A stretch of 64,000 nt of DNA from Phaeodactylibacter sp. (GCF_022763345.1 NZ_JALEGS010000012.1:62001-126000); one strand, 5' to 3'. Numbered from the stretch's first letter, positions 42,017-52,131 are shown. The notes: generated by a model not told the origin, from the sequence alone. Numbers and translations: made by a program.

Positions 42017-45000
42017 CTATTTTGGGTGTTGTCCCAGCAATTCCGCCGGGCGGTAAAAGCCTTCCTGATCCGCAACCGCAGCGCGTACCCTTTTAACTTC
42101 TGCCGGAGCAATGGGCCCTGCGCTGTTGCCAAAGGCATTGCGTACGTAAGATAGCACATCTGCGATTTCCTTGTCGCTCAACAAGCCCTCAAAAGCGGTC
42201 ATAGGTACCTGCCCGGGGTAGTTTTGCCCATTGACCTCAATGGGGCCGTGCAGCCCTTTCAGCGTCAGTTTGATCAGGCGCTCCTTGCTGCCTGTTACCC
42301 ATTCTGATCCGGCCAGGGGCGGGAACCCGGATGCGGTAAGCCCCTTTCCATCCGGCTGATGGCAGGTGATGCAGGAGCCTTCGCGCTCGTATACCTGTTG
42401 CCCGGGGCTAAGGATAGCTTCAAGGCCAGCTGATGCAACAACGGGCGTATCGGTGTAGAGGCGTTCTCGCAGGGCCGCGTATACTGGTTTCATCCACTCA
42501 TCCACGGCTTCCTGTTCGGCACGTTCCAGCACAGACCGGGCAACGGCAGGCTCCAGCCAGGAAGCAGCCACGACAGCCTCCAGGCGCACCCGCCCATGGG
42601 TGTCACCGGCACCCGCTAACAGCAAGTCTGCCTGATCGGCTACCTGATGCCCGGTATAACGCAAAACGCGCACCGCTGCTGCCCGCACCCGGTAATCTTT
42701 GGCCTTGAGCAACTGCCGCAGCAAAGGCTCCTCTACCTGATTGAGCCCCCAACTGACCCAAAGCGCTTCGAGTAGATATCGTTCGTACCCGGCATCCAAT
42801 GTGTCCAAATTCGCTATCCATCTGCGCAGGGCGGGCAGGACAGCGTCGGCATTTCTGCCTCTAAGCTCTCGGCGGGTCCGATAGCGGGTGCGGTACTCCG
42901 GCAGCTTGAGGTTATCCAATAAGGTGGGAATAGCTGCTCCGGCGATTTTGGCAGGCCGGACAAGGGGGCGGCCCGGGCAAGTCACCCGGTAGATACGTCC
43001 GTGGGCATGGTCGCGCAGAGGATCGCGGGCATTGTGCTGCATGTGACCGATAAGGCGGTTATGCCAGTCCACGAGATAAAGGGAGCCATCGGGCGCAAAT
43101 TCCATATCCACAGGCCGGAAGTGAGGATCAGAAGACTGCAACAGGTCTTGCCGGTGGCGGCTGCTGTGCCCGGTCCCGGCTTCCAGCATTTGGTGCTGCT
43201 TGGTGCCCAGAAAGCCAATGGTGTTGTTGATGAGCAAATCGCCCTGCACTTCATCTGGGAAATGGCGGCTGGAGACAAATTCCAGGCCCGAGGTGGGACG
43301 TACCCGGTGAGCCGCCTCAATGATATTAGCTGCCTTGGGGCTGGCTTTTCCATATACCGGTGCAATAGTGCCCGGTGACATCCACCGCAAGTCAGGCCCG
43401 GAGGTTTCGGCGAAGAAGGGCTGTCCCCAGGTATCAAAGGCTATACCCCATGGATTGGGAATGGCCAGCTGCGCGGTGCGCTCCAGGTGACGCCGGGCGG
43501 GATTGTACCGGTAAAAGCCGCCATTTGTGCCACGGACAGTGCCGTACACTGTTTCTACGTTGGTGTGCAAAAACGTGCCCTCCCCCATGAAAATGGCGCC
43601 GGAGGGGTCCGCACAAAACGCGCTAATGGCGTGATGTGTATCGTGGTCGTCAAAACCGCTAAGCAAAATTTCCCCTCGATCTGCCCGGTCATCCCCATCC
43701 GTGTCCGTCAGCAACACCAGGCTGCTGCCTTGAGAAACGTACACACCTTCCGGGGCGATTTCAAACCCAATAGGCAGGTGCAGCCCATCGGCAAAGGTGG
43801 TCTGCCGGTCGGCTTTCCCATCCCCATCCGTATCTTCCAGGATGAGGATTTTATCGTTAGGGCGCTCATCGCCGGGCTTGTAGTGGGGGTAGGAAGGCAT
43901 CACAGCAACCCACAGCCGACCTTTATTGTCGAAAGACAATTGTACGGGGTTAGCGAGGTCTTCGAATTCCTTTTCAGAGGCGAACAGCTCAACTTTATAG
44001 CCAGGGGCTGTTGTTAGTGTAGCTTCGGCTTCAGCTCCGTACCGGTAGGGAATCAGGCCTTCCGCCGGATCGAAATTGGTCTCCACAGGCGGTAGGCTTG
44101 GGGTGTGGGCATCGGCGGTCTTCAGGTCATAGGTCTCACTCTGCAAGAGCTTCCAGATAGCGGTGTCCCTTACTGCCGTCAGTGCACGGATTTTCCGGAT
44201 TTCTGCCGGGTAATTGTCCGGCCCGTAGGGCTCGTAGCGGCGGCCATATACGTGCACGCTGTTGGGAATTTTGTAGTCGTTGGCCCAAAACCAGTTTTTG
44301 TCCAGCACGGCTTTCCGCACAGCACCGGTTGCAATCCTGATTTTAGGGCTTTCGCCAAAAAGCTGATCGGCCAGGTAGCTGGCTACGCGCTGATTGCCTG
44401 CATCATTCAGTTGCAGCCCGTCGATGGTCAGAGGCTGCCCTTCGGCATACCAGGCTTTGGAAGGCTCAAAAAGGTCGATGACCGGTACGCCTTCTGCCAC
44501 TGCGACCTCCTGGATAGCATTAGCATACAGCGACAGCATGGCATTTTGCTGGTGGCCTTTCGGCAAATCCGTGGTAGCGGAGAGGTCTTGAATAGCGGTG
44601 GGCGTCACCAGGATCAGTTGGGGCGGGCGGATATCGTTATAAGCCTGCTCAAGCGTATGCTGGATAAAGGCCCGAAGCTCCGCTTTGAAAGTGGGCAACC
44701 GGCCCGGACCAAACTGTGCCGCATTATACCCCCAGAATGCCAGGATGATGTCAGCATTGAGGGTATCGAGCCATTCATCAGGATAGGGGAAGTGCCCCTC
44801 GCTGTGGGATGGGTTGGCCAACTCTTCGTAGTAAGCTTCAGCACCCGGGAAAGCCCAGGGTGTATTGCGGGCCGGGTGAGGGCGGAAGCCCGGCATATCG
44901 CCGCCGTCACAGAGGTTGCGTATAAACAAAAGGCTATCAGGGTGCCGCAGGTGGAAAGCCGTTTCCAGATGACCATAATGCAGCATGCGGGCACAAATAT

Positions 45001-45139
45001 TCCCGCCAATGAGGGCGATGCGGCTGCCTTTCTGGACATTTACCTGGGGTTGCTGGTCAGAGGTACATGAATTCACCAAAACACTGAGCATCAAAATCAG
45101 TGGAAAACAACGGGGAAAAGGTGGAAAGCAGTTGAACAT
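42017..45139 (-). CDS. SGNH-hydrolase / PVC-type dehydrogenase / cytochrome c fusion lipoprotein (1040 aa)
   Basis: A lipoprotein signal (LMLSVLVNSC) is followed by an SGNH/GDSL-like hydrolase domain (about 38-265; ALIGGNICARM, ADIILAFWGYNAAQFGPG), then a PQQ-like beta-propeller of the PVC-type glucose/sorbosone dehydrogenase kind (about 375-730; DTDGDGKAD, EMAPDG-like FAPDGSLYLVDWHNR), a HEAT-like region and a C-terminal cytochrome c with CITCH near residue 930. It probably oxidises a sugar at the outer membrane. It is co-directional with the ThuA gene. Confidence 0.85.
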   Translation of the reverse strand: MFNCFPPFPRCFPLILMLSVLVNSCTSDQQPQVNVQKGSRIALIGGNICARMLHYGHLETAFHLRHPDSLLFIRNLCDGGDMPGFRPHPARNTPWAFPGAEAYYEELANPSHSEGHFPYPDEWLDTLNADIILAFWGYNAAQFGPGRLPTFKAELRAFIQHTLEQAYNDIRPPQLILVTPTAIQDLSATTDLPKGHQQNAMLSLYANAIQEVAVAEGVPVIDLFEPSKAWYAEGQPLTIDGLQLNDAGNQRVASYLADQLFGESPKIRIATGAVRKAVLDKNWFWANDYKIPNSVHVYGRRYEPYGPDNYPAEIRKIRALTAVRDTAIWKLLQSETYDLKTADAHTPSLPPVETNFDPAEGLIPYRYGAEAEATLTTAPGYKVELFASEKEFEDLANPVQLSFDNKGRLWVAVMPSYPHYKPGDERPNDKILILEDTDGDGKADRQTTFADGLHLPIGFEIAPEGVYVSQGSSLVLLTDTDGDDRADRGEILLSGFDDHDTHHAISAFCADPSGAIFMGEGTFLHTNVETVYGTVRGTNGGFYRYNPARRHLERTAQLAIPNPWGIAFDTWGQPFFAETSGPDLRWMSPGTIAPVYGKASPKAANIIEAAHRVRPTSGLEFVSSRHFPDEVQGDLLINNTIGFLGTKQHQMLEAGTGHSSRHRQDLLQSSDPHFRPVDMEFAPDGSLYLVDWHNRLIGHMQHNARDPLRDHAHGRIYRVTCPGRPLVRPAKIAGAAIPTLLDNLKLPEYRTRYRTRRELRGRNADAVLPALRRWIANLDTLDAGYERYLLEALWVSWGLNQVEEPLLRQLLKAKDYRVRAAAVRVLRYTGHQVADQADLLLAGAGDTHGRVRLEAVVAASWLEPAVARSVLERAEQEAVDEWMKPVYAALRERLYTDTPVVASAGLEAILSPGQQVYEREGSCITCHQPDGKGLTASGFPPLAGSEWVTGSKERLIKLTLKGLHGPIEVNGQNYPGQVPMTAFEGLLSDKEIADVLSYVRNAFGNSAGPIAPAEVKRVRAAVADQEGFYRPAELLGQHPK

Positions 45140-45510
45140 AAATGTACCTTATCGAAGATTAAGAACGTCCTAAAATTAGCGATGCGGATACCATTCTCCT
45201 TACTTTTCAGTAAGAAACTCATGATGCCATTGCTAAAATTAAAAAGAAATGTGGGGATGGCAAACGAAACCCGTTTTGGGTTAATCCATGAGAAATACGC
45301 AGAGATTTATTTTTTTGCAATCGGAGCGAAACCTGAAATGAAACATAGCCAAGTTAAAAGCCAAAATGGTGAGCGAATTTTGAAGCTAATCAATCTGCCT
45401 CGTTGGCGGTTGGCTTTGACCGGTAAGGCCGGAGACCGTAAATGCATAGGAAGAGTAGCCTCAAAAGCACCCCAGGCAACCTGGCGTTTCAGCCTTGGCT
45501 AGCCATTAGT
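45140..45510. other. 371-bp stretch with no convincing gene
   Basis: The only long frame here (45182-45502, +, 106 aa) has no recognisable domain, an unremarkable composition and no clear initiation context. The stretch separates the leftward SDR cluster's end from the start of the 1040-aa gene and probably holds the promoter of the latter. No TAnnTTTG box is exact. Confidence 0.5.
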
Positions 45511-46353
45511 CTAACTCTTTGACATTGTGCCCTGAACCAGGGATCGCTGATGCTTAGTAAACCCTCCCATAACTTTACCCATAATCTGAACCTTGGCCCA
45601 TCTTGGTGTCATCCGGAGGTTGTAAACTAAAAGCTTGGTTAGAAAACCAGGCAAGACGGTAGATCTACTACCTATGGCTTCGATAATGGGGACCCCAATC
45701 TGTTCAGGGCTGAGAGACATATCCATTTTCATATCCGCACGTTCTGCAAAGCCACTGGCTACTGGACCAGGAGCGGCAGACAGTACATCTATCCCTTCGC
45801 TTTTAAGCTCGACAGCCAATGCCTCACTAAAGGATTGCACGTACGCTTTAGTAGCAGCGTAGTTCGCAGCATTGGGCACCCCCTGAAAAGCAACCATAGA
45901 GCTCATAAACACGATCGCACCTTTTTTGGGTTGGGCTTTCATCTTATTAGCAAAATGGTGAGCCATGATCAATACAGCTTTACAATTGAGGTCCAGCATA
46001 TTAACCTCCTGCTCAATATTAGAGGCTCTGAATTTACCCGAGGTACCAAAACCTGCATTTAGTATAGCGATACCGATGTTTAGGTGACTGACTTCCGAAA
46101 AGAGTTTATTGACATCTTCGATGATGGAAAGGTCGCCTTGTACAGGTATACTTTCTGTATTGTATTCATCAGAAAGATGGGCACTAAGCGCTTCCAGTTC
46201 CATACCTCTCCTACCGGTAATAATGAGTTTGAAGCCAGCTTCACCAAATTTAAGGGCAAGCTCTCTTCCAATACCGGAAGTCGCTCCGGTGACCAACACC
46301 CATTCATGGTAGTTGGATTTTAGCCTTTTGATAGTTTTTTGTGCTATTTTCAT
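45511..46353 (-). CDS. Short-chain dehydrogenase/reductase (SDR, 280 aa)
   Basis: A classical SDR: the cofactor motif TGATSGIGRE (residues 22-31), NAGFG, a Ser in FMSSMV, and the YAATK catalytic Tyr-x-x-x-Lys. It reduces or oxidises an unknown substrate with NAD(P)H. It overlaps the SRPBCC gene by 4 nt (ATGA) and is last in a leftward five-gene cluster beginning with a Crp-like gene (48803). Confidence 0.9.
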   Translation of the reverse strand: MKIAQKTIKRLKSNYHEWVLVTGATSGIGRELALKFGEAGFKLIITGRRGMELEALSAHLSDEYNTESIPVQGDLSIIEDVNKLFSEVSHLNIGIAILNAGFGTSGKFRASNIEQEVNMLDLNCKAVLIMAHHFANKMKAQPKKGAIVFMSSMVAFQGVPNAANYAATKAYVQSFSEALAVELKSEGIDVLSAAPGPVASGFAERADMKMDMSLSPEQIGVPIIEAIGSRSTVLPGFLTKLLVYNLRMTPRWAKVQIMGKVMGGFTKHQRSLVQGTMSKS

Positions 46354-46949
46354 TTTTCTACATTTTCAGATTTATACTTTATTTGAGTCAGCCATTCATT
46401 ATGGAGGCGTTCCAATTTATTGGGGACGAACACTTTTTGGAGAAAAGTCATAAAGCCATGTTGAGCCTCGCTTGTAATCAGTTGACACCCATTTTCAGTA
46501 GGAATAATGAGCCAGGCGTGATATCCTCGAATGCTCTTTTTATTGGATTCCCAACCAAGTCTGTAAGGCGCTTCAAACTCTTTAATGGTAGAGGTGAAGT
46601 CTAGCCCCATTGTTTTCCATGTAAAAACAGTACTTTCGGCAAGTCGCCCATCGGTGTTATCTATTAGCTTTAGATTGCTGGCTCCTTCATAATAGTCTTC
46701 CCATTCGTCTGCCTGGATGAGCACAGACCAAACTATTTCAGCTGAAGCGTTGATGTCTATTTCATTGTGAACAAAAAATTTAGATTCTTCAGGTTGGTAG
46801 TCCTCGGGCCATTGAATCTCTTTCGAGTTGGGGTAGCTTCGATCAACAGATTTTTTGACCGAATAACAACCCGTAGCAGATAAAGTAATGAAACACAGCA
46901 AGCATATCTTGGTCGTTGCTTTTGTAATCGATTTGTTTCTGTTTTTCAT
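46350..46949 (-). CDS. SRPBCC-domain lipoprotein (199 aa)
   Basis: A lipoprotein signal (ICLLCFITLSATGC, Cys26) precedes a START/polyketide-cyclase-like domain with EIDINASAEIVWSVLIQADEW and the terminal helix. Such domains form a hydrophobic ligand pocket. The start at 46949 gives a proper signal peptide; an upstream frame would run through the neighbour. It sits 5 nt after the 7-TM gene and overlaps the SDR gene. Confidence 0.85.
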   Translation of the reverse strand: MKNRNKSITKATTKICLLCFITLSATGCYSVKKSVDRSYPNSKEIQWPEDYQPEESKFFVHNEIDINASAEIVWSVLIQADEWEDYYEGASNLKLIDNTDGRLAESTVFTWKTMGLDFTSTIKEFEAPYRLGWESNKKSIRGYHAWLIIPTENGCQLITSEAQHGFMTFLQKVFVPNKLERLHNEWLTQIKYKSENVEK

Positions 46950-46954
46950 AATTA

Positions 46955-47719
46955 TTAAGACTTTAAGAATGGGTGGCCATAAAGAGCCTGTATCAATACA
47001 TAAACTGCCATAAGCGTATATAAAATGACTAGTCCGAAGGTTAGTCTTATGTCTTTCAAGATGTAGCAGGAAGCAATTGGTAGCACTTGTAGTGCGTGCA
47101 TTCCAACGAAATGCGCAACTCTTGGGTCGCCATATTCTCTGCTCCAATTCAAAAAAGGAATAACCTTACCGCTAGATGAAGCACCTATGGTATGTGAGAG
47201 GTTTGCTCCCATGACAAAACCTTCTAGCGAGAATATAAAGAACAGAATCAGGCCTGCTCTAATAGACCAGATGTAGTAATCTGGCAGCTCAGGCAGTGGT
47301 ACCTGGAAGAAACGAATGGCCAAAACCAGTGTAATGAAAGAGACTACTGTTGCAGCAAAAGCCATCAAAACGTAAAGCCCTCCATAAATTGGAGTAGATA
47401 AGTTATAGTGTGATAATTGCCCTCTCCCTGCTTGAATGCCTATGTAAAGAATTTCAAAGCCAAGCATCAGAACAATTAGCCAACTCATGATTTGTATGCT
47501 CTTATCTTGTGGCAGATAACTCATAAACCAAGCAATAGTCCAGCTAAAGATGCCAATGGATAGTGCAAACTTTAAAGGTTTGTACCACGCATTCGTGCCC
47601 AACACTTCTATGGAAGTGGCCTGGCTGAGTAGGACAAAGAGGCTTGCAAAAATGAAGTTGACCAGTCCGAAAATGAACAACAATTCATTTTTAGCTTTTA
47701 GTGTGCTAATAAACTCCAT
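46955..47719 (-). CDS. Polytopic membrane protein (254 aa)
   Basis: About seven hydrophobic helices are visible with short loops. No family is recognised with confidence. The clustered His residues (HFVGMHALQ, LSHTIG) could bind metal. It lies 18 nt after the DUF2141 gene and 5 nt before the SRPBCC gene, so it is in the same transcription unit. Function unknown. Confidence 0.75.
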   Translation of the reverse strand: MEFISTLKAKNELLFIFGLVNFIFASLFVLLSQATSIEVLGTNAWYKPLKFALSIGIFSWTIAWFMSYLPQDKSIQIMSWLIVLMLGFEILYIGIQAGRGQLSHYNLSTPIYGGLYVLMAFAATVVSFITLVLAIRFFQVPLPELPDYYIWSIRAGLILFFIFSLEGFVMGANLSHTIGASSSGKVIPFLNWSREYGDPRVAHFVGMHALQVLPIASCYILKDIRLTFGLVILYTLMAVYVLIQALYGHPFLKS

Positions 47720-47737
47720 TTAATCTGAGTTGAATGT

Positions 47738-48157
47738 TTACAATTGCAGTTTGACCTTCAACTGCATTGAAGGTGGCGTTTTCAAAGTCGGGCGTCCAAA
47801 ACTTATTCTAGCACCATTGGCGAAGCCAATAGGCTCTACAGGAAATCCTACTGAATGGGTGTCGAGTTCCCGGTTACCATTCTCATCATAGAAGACAACT
47901 GCGCCGTAAGTGCCAACAGGCACGTTCTCTAGCATTACCTCCATATGGCTTTGCGTCACAGCAGTATATTTACCTCTGAATTGTAGTCCGGCCCCTGGAA
48001 AGTTGGTTTTGGTGAAAATCCCTGAAGAAATAAATCCGCCAGTGTTTTTATTAATTCCGAAAACTTTAAACAAGACATTTTCGGTCTGAGCATTCACAGG
48101 AAGACTTAGTAGCACAGTGGCTACTGCCCAATGCATAAATTCTATCAATTCTACCAT
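47738..48157 (-). CDS. DUF2141-domain secreted protein (139 aa)
   Basis: A signal peptide ends near VNAQTEN. The following beta-rich domain has VPVGTYGAVVFYDENGN and PVEPIGFANGA, as in DUF2141 proteins. The function of the family is unknown. It is the second gene of the cluster, 73 nt after the Crp-like gene. Confidence 0.8.
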   Translation of the reverse strand: MVELIEFMHWAVATVLLSLPVNAQTENVLFKVFGINKNTGGFISSGIFTKTNFPGAGLQFRGKYTAVTQSHMEVMLENVPVGTYGAVVFYDENGNRELDTHSVGFPVEPIGFANGARISFGRPTLKTPPSMQLKVKLQL

Positions 48158-48230
48158 GTTTTTTATTTTTTAATACATGGCAAAGTTGCAGCGTTTAGTG
48201 CCTTACAAACGATAACATTTGTTTATGCTT

Positions 48231-48803
48231 TCAGGAGAGCCTGTTTTTCTTTATTCTGCTCAGGTGTATAGGCGTGATGCCCAGGTAGGAAGCAATCATA
48301 TGCTGCGGCACACGATTATGAATGTTTGGAAAAATTTGATTCATGAGGTCATATCGCTGTAAAGGCGAAAGCGTGTAGAGGTGCTCAATGCGCCGATCAA
48401 GGTAAGTAAAGTAATATTCCGCAATCAGCCGACCTAGTTTTTCGCCTTCCTTTAAGGATTGATACCCCCATTCAATACCCGCTTTAGGCAAAACAATTAC
48501 TTCAGTATCCTCTATCGCCTCCAGCTCGTAACTCGATTTTTCTCTCGTAATGAATGCACGGTAATCGGCAATAAACTGGTTTTCTATTGCAAAGTGAACG
48601 GTATGCTCTGCCCCGCTCAAGTCATTTATCTTGACCCTAATGATGCCTTGTTCAATAAAATAGACTTCATCGATGATTTTTTCATCCTCGCTTAATACCG
48701 CCTTCCTCTTGAATTGCCTGCGATAACACCTCGACATAAAGGCTAACGCCTCTTGTTCAGAAAGCGAGATCATCTGAGTAATCGCTGTTTGTAATTTTTC
48801 CAT
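48231..48803 (-). CDS. Crp/Fnr-family transcription regulator (190 aa)
   Basis: A cyclic-nucleotide-binding-like domain (about 25-125) is followed by a C-terminal helix-turn-helix (HMIASYLGITPIHLSRIKK). It lacks Fnr cysteines. It heads the cluster DUF2141, 7-TM, SRPBCC, SDR and may control it. The ligand is unknown. Confidence 0.88.
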   Translation of the reverse strand: MEKLQTAITQMISLSEQEALAFMSRCYRRQFKRKAVLSEDEKIIDEVYFIEQGIIRVKINDLSGAEHTVHFAIENQFIADYRAFITREKSSYELEAIEDTEVIVLPKAGIEWGYQSLKEGEKLGRLIAEYYFTYLDRRIEHLYTLSPLQRYDLMNQIFPNIHNRVPQHMIASYLGITPIHLSRIKKNRLS

Positions 48804-48851
48804 TTTTTCAAACGGGAAGGGTGACCCAATAAGTGAGCCACCCGGTATTAC

Positions 48852-50345
48852 TTAATACGCTTTGGCAAACAGCACCCGCTGCCCGGAAGGCTTGCCGGTA
48901 AGGACACACTGTCCTTCTTCTTTTTCATTATCGAGTGGGATACAGCGGATCGTAGCTTTGGTCAGCTCCTTGATCTTTAGCTCTGTTTCGGTAGTACCGT
49001 CCCAGTGGGCAGAGACAAAGCCACCCCCCCAGGATTCGATCTCAGCGTTGCCATTGTCGGAAACCGCTTCCTTGAAATCATCGAAGTTGTCCACCTTCGT
49101 GATGTTGTCGTCTCGGAACTGCTTCGCCCGTTCGAAGAGGTTGTTTTGAATTTCGACCAGCAGGTTCTCGATGTATGCCGCCGCCTCGTCAATCGGCACA
49201 AAGGTCTTCTCCTTGGTATCGCGGCGGGCAATTTCCACCTGCCCTTTTTCCAGGTCGCGCTTACCGATGCCAATGCGGACCGGAATGCCCTTCATCTCGT
49301 GCTCGGCAAACTTAAAGCCGGGCCGGTTCTTTTCGTCATCGTCAAACTTGACGCGAATGCCACGGCCGCGCAGCGCCTTCATCACCTTTTCCGCAGCCTC
49401 TCCAATTTCCGGGCCAGGCTTTGGAATCGGCACAATAACCACCTGAGTAGGTGCGAGTTTTGGCGGTATTACCAGCCCATCGTCATCGGAGTGGGTCATG
49501 ATCAGGCCACCGAGCAGACGAGTGGAAACGCCCCATGAAGTTGCCCAAACGTACTCTTGCTGATTCTCCTTATTGAGAAATTTCACATCAAAAGCTTTGG
49601 CAAAGTTCTGCCCCAGGAAGTGAGAGGTACCTGCCTGCAGCGCCTTCCCATCCTGCATAAGCGCCTCGATAGTGAAGGTCTCATCCGCCCCGGCAAAGCG
49701 CTCATTAGCGGTCTTAATGCCCTTGACGACCGGCATGGCCATGTATTCTTCCGCGAATTCGGCGTAGACCCGCTGCATTTGCAAGGCCTCTTCCATCGCT
49801 TCTTCGCGGGTGGCGTGAGCGGTGTGCCCTTCCTGCCATAGGAACTCCGTGGTGCGAAGGAAGAGCCGGGTCCGCATTTCCCAGCGCACTACATTAGCCC
49901 ACTGATTGATCAGCAGGGGCAGGTCGCGATAGGAGTTGATCCAGTCCTTGTAAGTATCCCAGATGATGGTCTCAGAAGTAGGCCTTACAATGAGTTCTTC
50001 TTCCAACTTCGCATCAGGATCGACCACCACGCCGTTGCCATCGGGGTCATTCATCAGGCGGTGGTGGGTAATTACTGCACACTCCTTCGCAAAGCCTTCA
50101 ACGTGCTGTGCCTCACGGCTGAGGAAACTTTTGGGGATAAACAGCGGGAAATAGGCGTTCACGTGGCCGGTCTCCTTGAACATCCGGTCGAGCTCATCTC
50201 TCATATTTTCCCAAATCGCGAAGCCGGTGGGCTTAATCACCATGCAGCCTTTCACTTTAGAGTGGTCGGCCAGACCTGCCCGCTTCACAATATCGAGGTA
50301 CCACTGAGAGTAGTTGTCTTTTCGCTGAGTAATTGCTTTAGCCAT
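48852..50345 (-). CDS. proS: Proline--tRNA ligase (archaeal/eukaryal-type)
   Basis: The 497-aa class II synthetase charges tRNA-Pro. Visible are the class II motif 2 region ([20 protein letters not shown]), the motif-3-like [18 protein letters not shown], an anticodon-binding domain and the Zn/C-terminal domain ending KAY. Size and sequence are of the short archaeal/eukaryal type (no editing INS domain), as is common in Bacteroidota. A TACTTTTG box lies 160 nt upstream. Confidence 0.95.
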   Translation of the reverse strand: MAKAITQRKDNYSQWYLDIVKRAGLADHSKVKGCMVIKPTGFAIWENMRDELDRMFKETGHVNAYFPLFIPKSFLSREAQHVEGFAKECAVITHHRLMNDPDGNGVVVDPDAKLEEELIVRPTSETIIWDTYKDWINSYRDLPLLINQWANVVRWEMRTRLFLRTTEFLWQEGHTAHATREEAMEEALQMQRVYAEFAEEYMAMPVVKGIKTANERFAGADETFTIEALMQDGKALQAGTSHFLGQNFAKAFDVKFLNKENQQEYVWATSWGVSTRLLGGLIMTHSDDDGLVIPPKLAPTQVVIVPIPKPGPEIGEAAEKVMKALRGRGIRVKFDDDEKNRPGFKFAEHEMKGIPVRIGIGKRDLEKGQVEIARRDTKEKTFVPIDEAAAYIENLLVEIQNNLFERAKQFRDDNITKVDNFDDFKEAVSDNGNAEIESWGGGFVSAHWDGTTETELKIKELTKATIRCIPLDNEKEEGQCVLTGKPSGQRVLFAKAY

Positions 50346-50505
50346 AAAATTATCTTATTATCCGCTGTTTTAACAGGATTTAACCGTTTGTATACCGTAG
50401 TTTTGTTCCGAAAAAGCCCGTTTTAACAGTTGTTAATTCGCGATAAGCCCTTATTTAACAAGGTGCAAACGCGGTTTTAAAGGGGCTTTAACTAAAAATT
50501 AGGCA

Positions 50506-50513
50506 CAAAAGTA
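50506..50513 (-). promoter_or_regulatory. Candidate -7 box upstream of proS
   Basis: The minus-strand string TACTTTTG (50513-50506) fits TAnnTTTG and lies about 160 nt upstream of proS. A plus-strand TAGTTTTG at 50398-50405 could likewise serve the gene at 50573. Neither has a clear TTG at proper spacing. Confidence 0.4.
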
Positions 50514-50572
50514 ATAAATTACGTGTTGTAAGAAATAAGAGCGCAACGGTAATTACATTAAAAACAATTTTT

Positions 50573-52054
50573 ATGAAAAGCTATAAGATATCGCCTTTGT
50601 TGATCGCCCTGTTCCTGGTCTGGGGTATGGGCGATATAGGCGCGCAGTACGACGATCTCTACTACAATCCGGATACGGATGGCGCTTACTATGATTATGG
50701 CAACAGCTTTAATGATGGTAATGCCTCCAACTCCAACCGGAATAACGACGAATACTACGACGATGAGTACTACGACTATGAATACTCCTCCCGGATTCGG
50801 CGCTTCCACCGTCCTTACCATGGGTTTGGATTCTTTGATCCGGTTTATGTAGACTACGCCTATTTTGATCCTTTCTTCAACCCAGCCACTACACTGCTGA
50901 TCTATGATTCGCCCTGGCGTTGGAACAGGTGGAATCGCTGGAACAGATGGAACCGCTGGAATAACTGGGGTCCCGGCATCAATATCAACGTTGGTATTGG
51001 TTTCGGCAATACCTGGGGCTGGGGCAGCCCGTGGGGCTTTAATGCCTGGAATTCTCCCTGGGGCTTCAACCGCTGGAATTCTCCCTGGGGTTGGAATGAC
51101 TGGGGCTGGAACAGCTGGAATAATCCCTACGCATGGGGCGGCGGTGTTTACTGCCCACCTACCTGGGGCAACGGCTTCGCCTACAATACCGTTAATAACG
51201 TGACCATCAATAATAATAACGATGGCAGAGGTACTTATTACGGTCCACGCACCAATGGCTCTGTGAACCGGCCAAGTCAGGCTCGTCGGGACATCGGATT
51301 GCAGCAGGATAACCGCACACCGACTACCGCAACACCAAAAGATGTAACGGTAAACCGGGCTGGAGCATCTCCACGCACTGCGGAAACCACACCCGACCGC
51401 CGGAGTGATCAGAATCCTAATGCAGCCAAAGTCAGCCGTACCTACGAGCGTCCGCGCACCTACGACCGGTCTCCTACGACTACTGTAACGCCCGAGCGTT
51501 CTAGAGCCGTAAGCAGCCGGAGCAACGCACCACGGACTTCTACAAGAAACCGTACCACAACGCCACGCGACTACAACGCACCGCGCAGCAGTGGTACTTA
51601 CGACCGCAGTGGCAGTACGCCGCGCAGCTACGACCGTGGCTCAAGCAATAGCCGCAACTCGCGGACCTATTCTACACCACGCAGCAGCCAAAGCTACGAT
51701 CGGGGCAATAGCAGCAGCCGGAGCAACCGTACTTACACGCCACGCTCCGACCGCAGCAACTCTTCTTCTAGAAGTTATACGCCCCGAAGCAACTCCAATT
51801 CACGCAGCAGCCGCAGTTACTCGCCAAGCAACAACCGGAGCTCACGCTCTTACACGCCGCGCAGTAACAGCAGCTCACGAAGCAGCCGAAGCTATTCTTC
51901 TCCAAGCCGGAGCAGTAGCCGGAGTTACTCCTCGCCAAGCCGAAGCAGCAGCAGTAGCAGCCGAAGCTACTCTTCTCCAAGCCGGAGTAGCAGTAGCAGC
52001 CGAAGCAGCGGCAGCAGCCGGTCTTCCAGCTCTAGCCGAAGCCGGGGCAACTAG
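50573..52054 (+). CDS. Secreted low-complexity protein, W/N-rich then S/R-rich (493 aa)
   Basis: A signal peptide (LLIALFLVWGMGDIGAQ) precedes a Tyr/Asp-rich part, a segment of repeated RWN and W-N-S/PWG units (about 115-200), and a tail of roughly 270 residues rich in Ser and Arg with RSYS and TPRS repeats. The tail is probably disordered and highly basic. I recall similar secreted proteins in Bacteroidota but no function. It may be surface-exposed; a terminator follows. Confidence 0.8.
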   Translation: MKSYKISPLLIALFLVWGMGDIGAQYDDLYYNPDTDGAYYDYGNSFNDGNASNSNRNNDEYYDDEYYDYEYSSRIRRFHRPYHGFGFFDPVYVDYAYFDPFFNPATTLLIYDSPWRWNRWNRWNRWNRWNNWGPGININVGIGFGNTWGWGSPWGFNAWNSPWGFNRWNSPWGWNDWGWNSWNNPYAWGGGVYCPPTWGNGFAYNTVNNVTINNNNDGRGTYYGPRTNGSVNRPSQARRDIGLQQDNRTPTTATPKDVTVNRAGASPRTAETTPDRRSDQNPNAAKVSRTYERPRTYDRSPTTTVTPERSRAVSSRSNAPRTSTRNRTTTPRDYNAPRSSGTYDRSGSTPRSYDRGSSNSRNSRTYSTPRSSQSYDRGNSSSRSNRTYTPRSDRSNSSSRSYTPRSNSNSRSSRSYSPSNNRSSRSYTPRSNSSSRSSRSYSSPSRSSSRSYSSPSRSSSSSSRSYSSPSRSSSSSRSSGSSRSSSSSRSRGN

Positions 52055-52089
52055 ACTGAATTATATTGACTTCGTTTGACGAGCGAGAG

Positions 52090-52131
52090 AAGGGGTGGAG
52101 CATACCAATGGACTGGTCCCACCCCTTTTCT
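52090..52131 (+). terminator. Terminator after the S/R-rich protein gene
   Basis: AAGGGGTGG (52090-52098) pairs perfectly with CCACCCCTT (52119-52127), then TTCTT follows. The loop is long (20 nt). Confidence 0.7.

Noticed and set aside
44105..45070. Plus-strand frame of 321 aa
   Set aside because: Antisense shadow of the SGNH/PVC fusion gene.
45182..45502. Plus-strand frame of 106 aa
   Set aside because: No domain, no start context and no coupling to neighbours; listed as non-coding stretch.
51591..52079. Ala-rich frame inside the S/R-rich gene
   Set aside because: Shadow produced by the repetitive Ser/Arg codons.
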